Of a DNA stretch of 42,945 bases, positions 7,466 through 16,966 are shown piece after piece. Position numbers and translations under genes: made by a program. Every line of letters begins with the position of its first letter. The stretch's first letter is position 1. Origin of the DNA: Acidobacteriota bacterium (GTDB taxonomy: Bacteria; Acidobacteriota; Terriglobia; Acidiferrales; UBA7541); the NCBI GenBank assembly GCA_003154775.1, contig PMES01000077.1:1529-44473 (forward strand), written 5' to 3'. The notes beneath the pieces are model-generated. The model saw only the letters and a list, made by a program, of their open reading frames with translations. It was not told where the DNA came from and made no database searches.

Positions 7466-9673
7466 ATGAGGGCTGCGACAAAGACATCTCTGAAGAAGGC
7501 GCGGGCTGGGGCGGGGAAGGCGGGCGCTTCTTCGAAACCCGGCAAACGCGTGGAGCTGCTTTTCGAAATTGGGGTGGAGGAGATTCCCGCCGGGATGTTG
7601 CCGCGCGCCGTGGGCGAGTTGAAAACGATTCTGGAGAAGCACCTTGCCGCGGAGAGCCTGAACGAAGGCGTCGCCGTGGAAACCTTTGGCGGGCCGCGGC
7701 GCCTGACCGCCTGGGTGCGCGGTCTGATCGCCAAGCAGGCGGACGTGGAGAATGAAGTGACCGGGCCGCCGAAGTCGGTGGCCTACGACAATGCCGGGGC
7801 GCCGACAAGAGCGGCGGTGAGTTTCGCGGAGAAGCAGGGCGTGGCGCTCCACGATCTCCTGATCGTGAAGACTCCCAAGGGCGAGTACATCGCCGCGAAA
7901 GTCGTGAAGCGCGGGCGCACGGCCCACGAACTCCTCAGCGAAATCCTGCCGCGGGTGATCCACGACCTTTCCTGGCCGCGCACGATGACCTGGACGGGCC
8001 TGGAGGGCGCGCGTTTCATCCGCCCGGTGCGTTGGCTGGTGGGCGTGCTCGGTGGCAAGCCGCTGAAGTTTTCCTTTGGGGGAATCACCGCCGGAGATAT
8101 TACAGTGGGGCACCGCTTCCTGGGCAAAGCGGAGATTCGCGTGCGCGATTTTGCGGACTATGAGAAGAAGCTGCTCGCCAACGGCGTGATTGTGCGCCCC
8201 GCCAAGCGCATGGAGAAAATCAGCCGGGAGCTGGAGTCACACATCAAGCGCGCCGGCTCCGGCATTCGGCTCCATAAGGATCCGGACCTTCTGCAATTGG
8301 TGACCTATCTCAACGAATATCCCCATGTCATCGAGGGCACCTTCGACGGGGAGTTCCTGAATCTACCGGACGAAATCCTCATCACCGTGATGCGCGGCCA
8401 TCAAAAATACTTCGCCATGGAAAATTCGGCCGGGGAATTGGTGAACACTTTTTTGGCCGTGATCAATCTGGCCAAAGATCCGCAGGGCTTGGTCTGCATC
8501 GGACATCGCAATGTGCTGCGCGCTCGCTTCACGGATGCGCGGTTTTTCTGGGAGTCCGACCAGAAGTGCAAACTGGCCGACTATTTGCCGAAGCTGCAGA
8601 GGGTCACCTACGAATCGCGCCTGGGCAGCTACCACGACAAGGTTGAGCGCATGCGGGCCATTGCGCGGTGGCTGGCGGAGCAGTGGTTCAACCTGGGCAT
8701 GGTGCAGGCGCACGTGGCCGATGCGGACCGCGCCGCCGAGTTGGCGAAGTGCGACCTGGCCACGGAAATGGTGCGGGAGTTCACGGAATTGCAGGGCGTC
8801 GTGGGCGGGCTGTACGCAAGGGCCCAGGGCGAAGCGGAAGATGTGGCCGATGCGGTGTACGACCACTACCTGCCGGTGGGGCTTGATGATCCCATCCCGC
8901 GGAATCTGACCGGGTGCGCGGTGGCGCTGGCGGACAAGATCGATTCCATCGTGGGCTGCTTTAGCGCGGGGGTGATTCCCACGGGCTCGAGCGATCCGTA
9001 TGCGTTGCGCCGCGCCGCGCTGGGCATCGTAAAGATCATCCTTGATCGCAAATTGCCCGTATCATTGTCGTTGACGATTGGCGCCGCAGCGAAGGCGCTG
9101 CTCACGCACCCGCCGAAGAAGGCGGTGACACCGGCGCAGGAAGCGCAGGTTCTGGAGTTCCTCCTGGACCGCGCGCGGTTCGTGCTGCGGGAAAAGCATG
9201 GCTATGCGTACGACGAGGTGAACGCGGTTTTCCGCGCGGGGAGCGAGGACCTGGTGGACGTGGAGAAGCGTCTGCGCGCGCTGAAGGCGGTGCGCAAGAC
9301 GAAGAACTTCGAGCCGCTGGCGGTGTCGTTCAAGCGCATCCGCAAAATCCTGGAGAAGGCCAACCTTCCGGCGGAGACGGCGCAGCATGTGAATGTGGAT
9401 TTGTTCGAGAAGGATGCGGAGAAGGCGTTGTATGCCGCGGTGCGCAAGGCGGCGGGGAAGGTGAGCGAGGACAAGCGCGCGGGGAAGTATCAGGAGGCGC
9501 TGGACGAGATTGCGGGATTGCGGAAAGTGGTGGACCAGTTTTTTGTGGAAGTAATGGTGATGGCGGAGGACGAGGCAGTGCGGAAGAACCGCCTGGCGCT
9601 GCTGGCGGAGTTGCTGCGGGAGTTCACCACGATTGCGGATTTTAGCGAGCTTGGCGGGGAAGAGCGGAAGTAG
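7466..9673 (+). CDS. glyS: Glycine--tRNA ligase beta subunit
   Basis: 735 aa beta chain that binds tRNA-Gly and completes the heterotetrameric enzyme with GlyQ. Diagnostic segments are ELLFEIGVEEIPAGMLPRA near the start, GPPKSVAYDNAG, WPRTMTWTG...FIRPVRWLVG, HRFLG, and VMRGHQKYFAM, followed by the HD-like central region (TYESRLGSYHDKVER) and a C-terminal anticodon-binding domain with DLFEKDAEKALY. The ATG at 7466 is used; residues 1-25 are an extra Lys/Ala-rich leader, and a later start cannot be excluded. A near-match to the palindrome (14 of 16, at 7792-7807) falls on a natively conserved GxPTxAA motif and is probably coincidence. Confidence 0.96.
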   Translation: MRAATKTSLKKARAGAGKAGASSKPGKRVELLFEIGVEEIPAGMLPRAVGELKTILEKHLAAESLNEGVAVETFGGPRRLTAWVRGLIAKQADVENEVTGPPKSVAYDNAGAPTRAAVSFAEKQGVALHDLLIVKTPKGEYIAAKVVKRGRTAHELLSEILPRVIHDLSWPRTMTWTGLEGARFIRPVRWLVGVLGGKPLKFSFGGITAGDITVGHRFLGKAEIRVRDFADYEKKLLANGVIVRPAKRMEKISRELESHIKRAGSGIRLHKDPDLLQLVTYLNEYPHVIEGTFDGEFLNLPDEILITVMRGHQKYFAMENSAGELVNTFLAVINLAKDPQGLVCIGHRNVLRARFTDARFFWESDQKCKLADYLPKLQRVTYESRLGSYHDKVERMRAIARWLAEQWFNLGMVQAHVADADRAAELAKCDLATEMVREFTELQGVVGGLYARAQGEAEDVADAVYDHYLPVGLDDPIPRNLTGCAVALADKIDSIVGCFSAGVIPTGSSDPYALRRAALGIVKIILDRKLPVSLSLTIGAAAKALLTHPPKKAVTPAQEAQVLEFLLDRARFVLREKHGYAYDEVNAVFRAGSEDLVDVEKRLRALKAVRKTKNFEPLAVSFKRIRKILEKANLPAETAQHVNVDLFEKDAEKALYAAVRKAAGKVSEDKRAGKYQEALDEIAGLRKVVDQFFVEVMVMAEDEAVRKNRLALLAELLREFTTIADFSELGGEERK

Positions 9674-10045
9674 TGCGAGGAGAGTTTACAGTTCACAGTT
9701 GACAGTTTCGGAGAATTGCAAGAGGGACGGTAACAGCCCGACCGGGTCGGGGCGGGCGCCGGTCACAGAGGACAGAAAGAGGGAATGCGGATGACTCAGA
9801 GGTCGCAGAGAAGAGCAGAGAGATTCCTCACTTCGCAGACTCCGTTCGGAATGACGGGTTGTGAGATGTGAGCGAGACAGATTGGTTAGTCATCCATATA
9901 AAGTTTTACTTTAGGTATTGAGTTACGAGTTTTGCGGCAGTTTTCTTATGAAAATTGTCGGCGCGCCGACATTATGCACTCCAATCCCAAATGAGTGCGA
10001 TGCGTAGCGCGCCAGTAACCGCAGTGAAAAACAAGAGAGGGTACC
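9674..10045. repeat. Intergenic composite repeat upstream of ppdK
   Basis: Contains AGTTTACAGTTCACAGTTG at about 9684, a CCCGACCGGGTCGGG hairpin at about 9739-9753, a CACAGAG/CGCAGAG array, the AGATTCCTCACTTCGCAGAC...GGAATGACGG repeat at about 9819-9857, and palindrome copy 10. An AT-rich stretch (9890-9950, with CATATAAAG) could hold the ppdK promoter, but no clear -35 box is seen. Confidence 0.65.
9956..9971. repeat. Palindrome copy 10
   Basis: TGTCGGCGCGCCGACA preceded by AAAAT and followed by TTATG, 74 nt before the ppdK start. It is the last full copy in the window. Confidence 0.95.
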
Positions 10046-12751
10046 GTGAAAAAGTGGGTCTATTTCTTTGGTGCAGGAAAAGCGGAAGGCGACGGCGAAT
10101 GGCGCGATCTGCTCGGCGGCAAGGGAGCAGGTTTGGCCGAGATGACCAAAATCGGTCTGCCCGTCCCCGCGGGTTTCACCATCTCGACGGAAGCCTGCGA
10201 TCACTTCTACAAGAACAACAAGAAGTACCCGGCGGAACTCAAGAAGCAGGTGATTGACAACGTCGCCAGGCTGGAAAAGGTGACGAAGAAAAAGCTCGGC
10301 GATCCCGACAACCCGCTGCTGGTGAGCGTGCGTTCCGGCTCGGCGCGCTCGATGCCGGGCATGATGGAGACGATCCTGAACCTGGGCTTGAATGACAAAT
10401 CCGTGGAGGGCATCGCCAAGGTGACCGGCAACGAGCGTTTTGCCTACGACGCGTATCGGCGCTTCGTGCAGATGTTTTCCACCGTGGCGATGGGCATGCC
10501 CAAGGAAGACCTGGAGCACAAGCTGCGGGCGATGAGGCAGCGGCTGGGCGTGAAGGAAGATACCGCAGTGCCGGCCAGCGGCTGGAAAGAACTGGTCGGG
10601 GAGTACAAGGCCTACTACTTGGAAAAGGCCGGACAGCCATTTCCGGAAGATCCTCTGGAGCAGTTGTGGGGCGCAATTGGCGCGGTGTTTGGATCGTGGA
10701 TGGCGGAAAAGGCAGTCACCTACCGCCGGGTGGAAAAGATCACCGGGCTGCTGGGCACAGCGGTGAACGTGCAGCAGATGGTGTTCGGGAACACCGGCGA
10801 CAACTCCGGGACGGGCGTGTGCTTTACACGCGACCCGAGTTCCGGCGAGAAGATTTTCTACGGCGATTATCTGACCAACGCACAGGGCGAAGACGTCGTG
10901 GCGGGCATACGCACGCCGGTACACCTGAGCGAACTGGCAAAGATCATGCCGAAGGCATACGTGCAGCTCGAGGGGGTTCGAGTAACACTTGAGAAGCACT
11001 ACCGCGACATGCAGGACATGGAGTTCACGCTGGAGGAAGGCACGCTGTACATGCTGCAGACGCGCACCGGTAAGCGCACGCCCGCGGCAACCTTCCGCAT
11101 CGCAATGGACATGGCCAACGAGAAGCTGATCACGAAGGAAGAAGCGATGCTGCGCATCAAGCCGGAAGACATCGAGCGGCTGTTTTATCCGGTGATTGAC
11201 AGCAAGGTGGACCGCAAGACGCTGGAGTCGAAGATACTGGCGCACGGGATTAACGCGGTGCCCGGCGCGGCCGTCGGGAAGATGTGCTTCTCCGCGAACG
11301 AGACGGAAGAGTGGGCCGCAAGGGGAGAGAAGGTCATCCTGGTGCGGCGGGAAACCAGCCCGGAAGATGTGGGCGGCATGGCGGTGGCGCAGGGCATCCT
11401 GACGGCTACGGGCGGCAAGACGAGTCACGCGGCCGTGGTGGCGCGCGGCTGGGGCAAGTGCTGCGTGGCCGGGGCGGAAACCCTGGACATCGACTACAAG
11501 ACCAAGATCATGACCGATGGGAAGAGCGGCAAATCGCTGAAAGAAGGCGACTGGATCACGCTGGACGGCAGCGAAGGCATCGTGTACGAGGGGAAAATGC
11601 CGCTGGTCACGCCGGAATTGCCGAAGGCGTACTACACGATCATAAAGTGGGCCGACGAGATCCGGCACTTGGGGGTGCGCACAAATGCGGATACGCCGCA
11701 GGATGCGCGGAAGGCTCTTGAATTCGGCGCGGAGGGCATTGGGCTGGTCCGCACCGAGCATATGTTCTTCACCGACTTCGAGCAGCCGGAGAAGAGCCAC
11801 GAGCGGCAACTGGCGATTCAAGAGATGATCCTGGCGAACGAGAAGGAGACCCGCGTCAAGGCTCTGGACAAGCTGTTGCCGTTCCAGCGCCGCGACTTCA
11901 TCGGCATCTTTAAGGTGATGGATGGTTTTCCGGTTACGATTCGCCTGATCGATCCGCCGCTGCACGAGTTCGTGCCGCACGAGCACGCCAAGCAAGCGGA
12001 ACTGGCCAAGGAACTGGGCATTTCCGTGGAAACCGTGGAGCGCCGCGTGGCGCAATTGCACGAAGCCAACCCCATGCTGGGACACCGCGGGTGTCGCCTG
12101 ACCATCACGTATCCGGAAATTCTGGAGATGCAGGTGAGGGCGATCATCGAAGCGGCGATCGAATGCCACAAGGCGAAGGTTAAAGTAATACCTGAGATCA
12201 TGATTCCGCTCACTCTGGACAAGAAGGAGCTGGGAATCCTGGTGGATGCGACACGCCGCGTTGCGGATGACCTCATCAAGAAGGCCGGTGTGAAGCTGCA
12301 CTATATGGTGGGCACGATGATTGAGTTGCCGCGCGCCGCGTTGCTTGCCGACGAGATCGCCGAAGTGGCGGAATTCTTCTCGTTCGGCACCAACGACCTG
12401 ACGCAGACGACCATGGGGCTCTCCCGCGACGATGCGGGGCGCTTCCTGCCCGACTACGTGGACGAAAAGAAGGCCGCCGTATTCCACGGCGACCCGTTCC
12501 AGACGCTGGATATCAAGGGCGTGGGAATGTTGATAAAGTGGGCGATCGAAAAGGGGCGCGAGACGCGTCCAAAGCTGGAGGTGGGCATCTGCGGAGAACA
12601 CGGCGGCGATGCCGAAAGCGTGAAGTTCTGCCATCAGGTTGGCATGGACTACGTGAGCGCTTCGCCGTTCCGCGTGCCGATAGCGAGGTTGGCGGCGGCG
12701 CAAGCGGTGGTCGAAGACAAGCAGAAGGCCAAGAGCAAGAAGAAGAAGTAG
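10046..12751 (+). CDS. ppdK: Pyruvate, phosphate dikinase
   Basis: 901 aa enzyme interconverting pyruvate, ATP and phosphate with PEP, AMP and pyrophosphate in the cytoplasm. Domain order: N-terminal ATP-grasp nucleotide-binding part (residues about 1-350, with LLGGKGAGLAEMTKIGLPVPAGFTI and GNTGDNSGTGVCFTRDPSSG), the swivelling phosphohistidine domain (GGKTSHAAVVARG, catalytic His461), and the C-terminal PEP/pyruvate TIM barrel (FGAEGIGLVRTEHMFF, FFSFGTNDLTQTTMG, GICGEHGGD). Length is as expected. The start is GTG at 10046, preceded by AGAGAGG. The C-terminus ends in a Lys-rich tail. It stands alone after glyS, with no regulatory PPDK kinase gene nearby. Confidence 0.96.
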   Translation: MKKWVYFFGAGKAEGDGEWRDLLGGKGAGLAEMTKIGLPVPAGFTISTEACDHFYKNNKKYPAELKKQVIDNVARLEKVTKKKLGDPDNPLLVSVRSGSARSMPGMMETILNLGLNDKSVEGIAKVTGNERFAYDAYRRFVQMFSTVAMGMPKEDLEHKLRAMRQRLGVKEDTAVPASGWKELVGEYKAYYLEKAGQPFPEDPLEQLWGAIGAVFGSWMAEKAVTYRRVEKITGLLGTAVNVQQMVFGNTGDNSGTGVCFTRDPSSGEKIFYGDYLTNAQGEDVVAGIRTPVHLSELAKIMPKAYVQLEGVRVTLEKHYRDMQDMEFTLEEGTLYMLQTRTGKRTPAATFRIAMDMANEKLITKEEAMLRIKPEDIERLFYPVIDSKVDRKTLESKILAHGINAVPGAAVGKMCFSANETEEWAARGEKVILVRRETSPEDVGGMAVAQGILTATGGKTSHAAVVARGWGKCCVAGAETLDIDYKTKIMTDGKSGKSLKEGDWITLDGSEGIVYEGKMPLVTPELPKAYYTIIKWADEIRHLGVRTNADTPQDARKALEFGAEGIGLVRTEHMFFTDFEQPEKSHERQLAIQEMILANEKETRVKALDKLLPFQRRDFIGIFKVMDGFPVTIRLIDPPLHEFVPHEHAKQAELAKELGISVETVERRVAQLHEANPMLGHRGCRLTITYPEILEMQVRAIIEAAIECHKAKVKVIPEIMIPLTLDKKELGILVDATRRVADDLIKKAGVKLHYMVGTMIELPRAALLADEIAEVAEFFSFGTNDLTQTTMGLSRDDAGRFLPDYVDEKKAAVFHGDPFQTLDIKGVGMLIKWAIEKGRETRPKLEVGICGEHGGDAESVKFCHQVGMDYVSASPFRVPIARLAAAQAVVEDKQKAKSKKKK

Positions 12752-13163
12752 CTGCCGCGAGAAACGAGTGGGTGCCGGGGTCTGGGCGGGATGCTGGACC
12801 CCGGCGCTGAGCGCTGAGATCGAAGAGAAGAGAAAGGCGACAGAGGGATTCCTCGACTACGCGGCCCGACGCGCCAGACTTCGGCGCGGAAGAGAAAATC
12901 GGGCCGCTCCGCTCGGAATGACAGAGTTGGGTGCGTTGGCGTGAATATGGAGACCCAATAATGTCGGGCGCTTACAAGATGCCTAACTAGAGTCTGGATG
13001 CTGGACCCTGGCGCTGTAGAGCTTAGAATGAACTCTCGCTTGGAGGTAGTGATATACACCGTGAAAGCGGGAGCAAGCTCCCGCACTCCGAGTGATGGTT
13101 GGCGGAATTGGGCTGATGGAAAGTAGGACTTGAAGTCATACTCCCACACAGGGAGGGGCTTCG
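12752..13163. repeat. Intergenic composite repeat with long hairpin unit
   Basis: Holds a long unit at about 12843-12924 (GAGGGATTCCTCG ... GCGGCCCGACGCGCCAGA ... TCGGGCCGCTCCGCTCGGAATGACAG), which contains internal inverted segments GCGGCCCGA/TCGGGCCGC and GGCGCG-like arms. A second hairpin, GCGGGAGC/GCTCCCGC at 13067-13084, is followed by ACTCC. No gene is seen. Confidence 0.7.
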
Positions 13164-15611
13164 GTGAAACGAGCTCACATCTTGATCACAGGGCTGGCGG
13201 CGCTGCTGCTTGTGGCGGGCGCTTGCCTTGCAGCGGATAGCCCGATTACGTTGCGGGGCCGCGTAGTGGATGAGAATGGACTGCCCGTCGGTGGAGCTCA
13301 AGTAAAGCTTGAGATGACCGGCGGGCAAACTTTTTGGGGGACGACGGACGACGCCGGGGCGTTTAGCGTTCCCAATCTTGCCGCCGGAGAATACACCGCG
13401 CACATAGCGAAGCCGGGCTTCTTTATCCTGGAGGGGCAGAAGTTCGAGTTGGCGGCGGACTCCGGGGAAATTTCGTTTACGCTGAATCACGCCGAGGAAT
13501 TGCGGGAAAAGGTGGACGTTACCGCGCCCGCCAACCAGGTGGAAACCTCCGAAACCACGCAGAAGACCACATTGACGACCGTGGAGATCCGCGACATTCC
13601 CGTGCCGAGCTCCCATTATTTGCAGGAAAGCCTGATCGTGCTGCCGCAGGTCTTGCTGGACAACCAGGGGCTGCTGCACCTTGCGGGGTCGCAGGCCACG
13701 CAGGTGCAATACCTATTGAATGGATTCGAGATCGGGGATCCGGTGAACAATTCGCTGGACACGCGATTCAGCGCGGATGCGGTGCGCTCCGCGGAGGTGC
13801 AGACGGGGCGGTTTGGAGCGGAATATGCGCATCCAGGCGCGGCGGTGTTGAGCTTTGATACGCCGGATGGGGATGACCACTGGCGGTTCAATGCCACGGA
13901 TTTCATTCCCGGGATTAATGTGCAACAAGGCGTGCAGTTGGGAGATTTTTATCCACGTGTGCAAGTGTCCGGGCCGATCGTGAGCGGAGAACTGTGGTTT
14001 TCGCAGGCGTTCAGCGTGCAGCACACGTTGAGCGTGATGAAGGGGCTGGCGCCGGGGGAGCCGGATACCTCGACGGTGTGGGCGGGGGACAGTTTGTCGC
14101 GGCTGCTGTGGCACATAACGTCGAGGCACAGCCTGGTGCTGAGTTTTTTGTACAACGACGCGGATGATTTTGACCTGGGGCTGGATGCGCTGCACCCGGT
14201 GTCCACGACGACCACGCTGGGGACGCATGAGCTGTTTGGTTCGGTGAAGGATCAGCATTGGTTCCACGACACGCTGGTGGAGTTTGGTTTTGCGGGGCAG
14301 CAGAGCTACGACAATTCGCAGCCGCAGGGCAGCGCGCCGTATGTGCTGCTGGTGGATGGCGCGACGGGGAATTATTTTCAGGCGGCGGAGCAGGAGGGGC
14401 GGCGGTACCAGGGATTTGTGGATGCGACGCGGGCTTCGCTGCACTGGCACGGGACGCACACGGTTTCGGGAGGGGCGAATCTTTCGAGCGTGCGGATGAT
14501 TCAATCGAGCGTGCGCGGGGAGATTCAGGCGCTGTACAGCGACAACACGACGCTGAGCCGGGTGACGACGTTTACGGGGCCGGCGGACTTTCGCGTGGCC
14601 AACACGCTGGCCGGGGCGTTCGTGCAGGATACGTGGACGATCAATTCGCACTTCATTGCGACGGCGGGAGTGCGGATGGATTGGGACCGGCTGGTGCAAT
14701 CGGCGATGGCGGAACTGCGGGCGTCGCTGAACTGGATGCCGTTCGCGAAGAAGACCGCGAAGTTTTCGATTGGGTGGGGGATTTACGATATTCCGCTGAA
14801 CCTTTCGGTGATTGGGCAGACGGCGGACCAGCAGCAGGTGGACACGCTGTACGATGCGACGGGGAAGGTGTTAGCGGGGCCGGCGACGAGCCAGTTTGTG
14901 TTGCAGCCGGGGGCGTTGCGGCAGCCTTATTTCGATATTACGAGCGCGGGGTGGCAGCAGCGGTTTGGGGAGAAGACCATCGTTTTGGTGGAGCTGCTGG
15001 CGCGCGACCAGCGCCGCGGGTTGGTGTACGAGACGCAAACGCCGGGGCAGATTGGCAGCGAGTTCTTGCTGCAATCGACGCGGAGGGACAAGTACCGCGG
15101 GGCGACGATTTCGGGGCGGCACTCGTTCGGCGGGGGCGCGGAGGTGTTTGGGAGCTACACGCGATCGCGGGCGAACACGGACCAGGTGCTTGATCCAGTG
15201 CTGGGGGCGCTGTATTTTGCGGCGCAGCAGAGCGGGCCGCTGTTGTGGGATGCGCCGAACCGGTTTTTGGGGTGGGCGAACATGCCGACGCCGTTGTGGG
15301 GCTTGCTGTTCAGTTGCTTATTGGAGTACCGGACGGGGTACCCGTTCAGCGTGGTGAACCAGCAGCAATTTTTGATTGGGGCGGCGGATTCGCGGCGGTT
15401 TCCAGATTATGCGAGCTTGAATATCGGGCTGGAGAAGAAGTTTCGGTTTCGGGGGTATTTGTTTGCGGTGCGCGGGTCGGCGATCAATGTGCTGGGGCGG
15501 GCGAATCCGAATGTGGTGGTGAATAACGTGGATGCGCCGAATTTTTTGGCGTTTACTGGAGGGCAGGGGAGAGCGTTCACGGGGAGATTGCGATTTATTG
15601 GGAAGAAGTGA
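13164..15611 (+). CDS. TonB-dependent-receptor-like outer-membrane protein with carboxypeptidase regulatory-like domain
   Basis: 815 aa predicted outer-membrane protein. A signal peptide (MKRAHILITGLAALLLVAGACLA) is followed by a carboxypeptidase-regulatory-like Ig-type domain at about residues 27-110 (RGRVVDENGLPVGGAQVKLE ... GEYTAHIAKPGF). A plug-like region comes next, with EIRDIPVPSSHYLQESLIVLP and YLLNGFEIGDPVN, then a long beta-strand-rich barrel ending GRLRFIGKK. This resembles the Oar/TonB-dependent transporter families expanded in Acidobacteriota, but at 815 aa it is shorter than the usual Oar proteins (over 1000), and no clear TonB box is identifiable. The start is GTG at 13164 with GGGAGGGG upstream. 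Ligand unknown; it stands alone with no partner transporter. Confidence 0.82.
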   Translation: MKRAHILITGLAALLLVAGACLAADSPITLRGRVVDENGLPVGGAQVKLEMTGGQTFWGTTDDAGAFSVPNLAAGEYTAHIAKPGFFILEGQKFELAADSGEISFTLNHAEELREKVDVTAPANQVETSETTQKTTLTTVEIRDIPVPSSHYLQESLIVLPQVLLDNQGLLHLAGSQATQVQYLLNGFEIGDPVNNSLDTRFSADAVRSAEVQTGRFGAEYAHPGAAVLSFDTPDGDDHWRFNATDFIPGINVQQGVQLGDFYPRVQVSGPIVSGELWFSQAFSVQHTLSVMKGLAPGEPDTSTVWAGDSLSRLLWHITSRHSLVLSFLYNDADDFDLGLDALHPVSTTTTLGTHELFGSVKDQHWFHDTLVEFGFAGQQSYDNSQPQGSAPYVLLVDGATGNYFQAAEQEGRRYQGFVDATRASLHWHGTHTVSGGANLSSVRMIQSSVRGEIQALYSDNTTLSRVTTFTGPADFRVANTLAGAFVQDTWTINSHFIATAGVRMDWDRLVQSAMAELRASLNWMPFAKKTAKFSIGWGIYDIPLNLSVIGQTADQQQVDTLYDATGKVLAGPATSQFVLQPGALRQPYFDITSAGWQQRFGEKTIVLVELLARDQRRGLVYETQTPGQIGSEFLLQSTRRDKYRGATISGRHSFGGGAEVFGSYTRSRANTDQVLDPVLGALYFAAQQSGPLLWDAPNRFLGWANMPTPLWGLLFSCLLEYRTGYPFSVVNQQQFLIGAADSRRFPDYASLNIGLEKKFRFRGYLFAVRGSAINVLGRANPNVVVNNVDAPNFLAFTGGQGRAFTGRLRFIGKK

Positions 15612-15763
15612 GGGGGGAGGGAGTTTATAGTTCACAGTTTACAGTTGAGAGTTTCGGAGAAGAGAAAGGCGAAGAATTACGCAGAGGACACAGAGAGCGC
15701 AGAGTTCGCGGAGAAGAGGAACCCAAGACCCACACGCAGAGGCGGCGTGCGGGGTACGTGGTT
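15612..15763. repeat. Composite repeat with variant hairpin cassette
   Basis: Between the receptor and the convergent SEC-C gene: AGTTCACAGTTTACAGTTGA, AAGGCGAAGAATTACGCAG, a CAGAG array, then the scaffold ACCCAAGACCCA with a stem CACGC/GCGTG and CGGGGTAC. The stem differs from those in other cassettes with the same scaffold. Confidence 0.65.
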
Positions 15764-16966
15764 TTATTTCATCGCCAGTGAGCATTCCCGAGGAAAGTCA
15801 GTAAGAAGCATCCACCGCGCGCAAATGCGACATAGTGGCAGCCACTTATTCACGGCTTGAATGTACTCCATCTTGTCAATCACTACGGTAATCTCCCCCG
15901 TGTCTAACAGGGCGTGGGCGATCCCAAGCCGTAATGGCCTAAAGTGCTTGTCGCGGATTGCTGTCACCTTCTGCCCCAAAACCTCCAGCGGAAAAATGTG
16001 AGTGAGCGCCATTTGGTCCCATGTGTCGCGCCATGGGTACAGCCGCTTCAGGAGTGCCAGCATGTCCTCGGGCTTTTCCGGTATCACTTCGTAAGAGCGC
16101 CGAGGATCTTGACCCGCCAGTTTTTTTGCCTTCGCCTCCCGTCCCCGTTTCCCGATCAAGCTCTCGACTATCTTGTAGAAGCACAGGAAGCGGTAGAACG
16201 CGCTGTTCGTGTTCAGTCCTTCCCGATAAATGCTGGCGTATTGACAAAATTCGTCCAGGAAGAAAGGGTGCGTTCCACCCATCAGGTTCATCTCAAAATG
16301 CGGCGTGACAGCACGCAGGAAGCTCACGTGGGTCGTTAGATTCGTCACCTGTATTGTTTCCACGTGGATCGGGACGTCGACGTTCATCGACCAGGCGCTT
16401 AAGAAGGGCGCGAGGGAACCGTAGGCCTCAGTCTCTGCCGCTTGGTTGCTGTCTGCATCCAGTTCGCAAACGAGCTTCCCCAGAAAGCCATCCTTGTTAG
16501 CAATGCCGGTGATCTGATAATTCTTTCCATGTAGTTGAAGCAGGATGCGTTCGGGGTCGTTCAAACCCCGCTCTGTTTCCGGCTTCACGATTCTGATGTG
16601 TGAAGTTCCCACCACATCATCAATAAACTTATGCTCCCTTTCTTTTGTAACTGGATAACCGGGTCGGGCAAGCAAGAACTGGACACGGTACCTTCCTGGC
16701 TGCCCCGCAATCTCAGCCTGAGTCGGACCCGCAGTGCCCTTAAAAACGGGAGCCACAATAATCTTGTGTTCCTCCCCCGGAACTCCCCATGGGGTTACTG
16801 TCACCTCCGGCTTTTTTGTCACTTCACGAAGATGCGATCCTGCTGCCACAGCCGGCACTAACGCAGAGGCTGCTCCCATACCGTGGCAGTTTTTTTCTTT
16901 TTTTCCACTCCCGCACCAGCATCGTTTCTGAGGTCGAGGCTGATTGCTGTTCCATCCGTACGCCAT
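15764..16966 (-). CDS. SEC-C motif protein of unknown function
   Basis: 400 aa, start ATG at 16966. Residues 14-29 contain the SEC-C zinc-binding motif, Cys16-x-Cys18 ... Cys27-His28 (KRCWCGSGKKEKNCHG), known from the SecA C-terminus and many small adaptor proteins. The remainder (about residues 60-400) has no catalytic motif that I recognise; LAPFLSAWSMNVDVPIHV and a helical region FCFYKIVESLIGKRGREAK faintly recall MauJ-like proteins, which is a weak guess. The gene looks noticeably less GC-rich than its neighbours, and its strand composition is opposite to that of the minus-strand genes that follow, suggesting acquisition by transfer. No partner gene lies beside it. Function unknown. Confidence 0.75.
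   Translation of the reverse strand: MAYGWNSNQPRPQKRCWCGSGKKEKNCHGMGAASALVPAVAAGSHLREVTKKPEVTVTPWGVPGEEHKIIVAPVFKGTAGPTQAEIAGQPGRYRVQFLLARPGYPVTKEREHKFIDDVVGTSHIRIVKPETERGLNDPERILLQLHGKNYQITGIANKDGFLGKLVCELDADSNQAAETEAYGSLAPFLSAWSMNVDVPIHVETIQVTNLTTHVSFLRAVTPHFEMNLMGGTHPFFLDEFCQYASIYREGLNTNSAFYRFLCFYKIVESLIGKRGREAKAKKLAGQDPRRSYEVIPEKPEDMLALLKRLYPWRDTWDQMALTHIFPLEVLGQKVTAIRDKHFRPLRLGIAHALLDTGEITVVIDKMEYIQAVNKWLPLCRICARWMLLTDFPRECSLAMK

Noticed and set aside
6612-7469. 285-codon frame spanning the glyQ end and the palindromes
   Set aside because: Stays open only because the palindrome has no stop in any frame; no homology or start signal.
7792-7807. Near-copy of the palindrome (14 of 16) in glyS
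   Set aside because: It falls on the GxPTxAA motif that GlyS has anyway, so chance or codon use explains it better than insertion.
4789-9971. Palindrome as a canonical parS or intrinsic terminator
   Set aside because: The sequence differs from the parS consensus, and most copies are not placed at gene ends with a consistent T-run; kept only as a hypothesis for testing.
9923-12703. 926-codon open frame antisense to ppdK
   Set aside because: Shadow of a GC-rich gene; the product is His/Arg/Gln-rich low-complexity and shows no domain.
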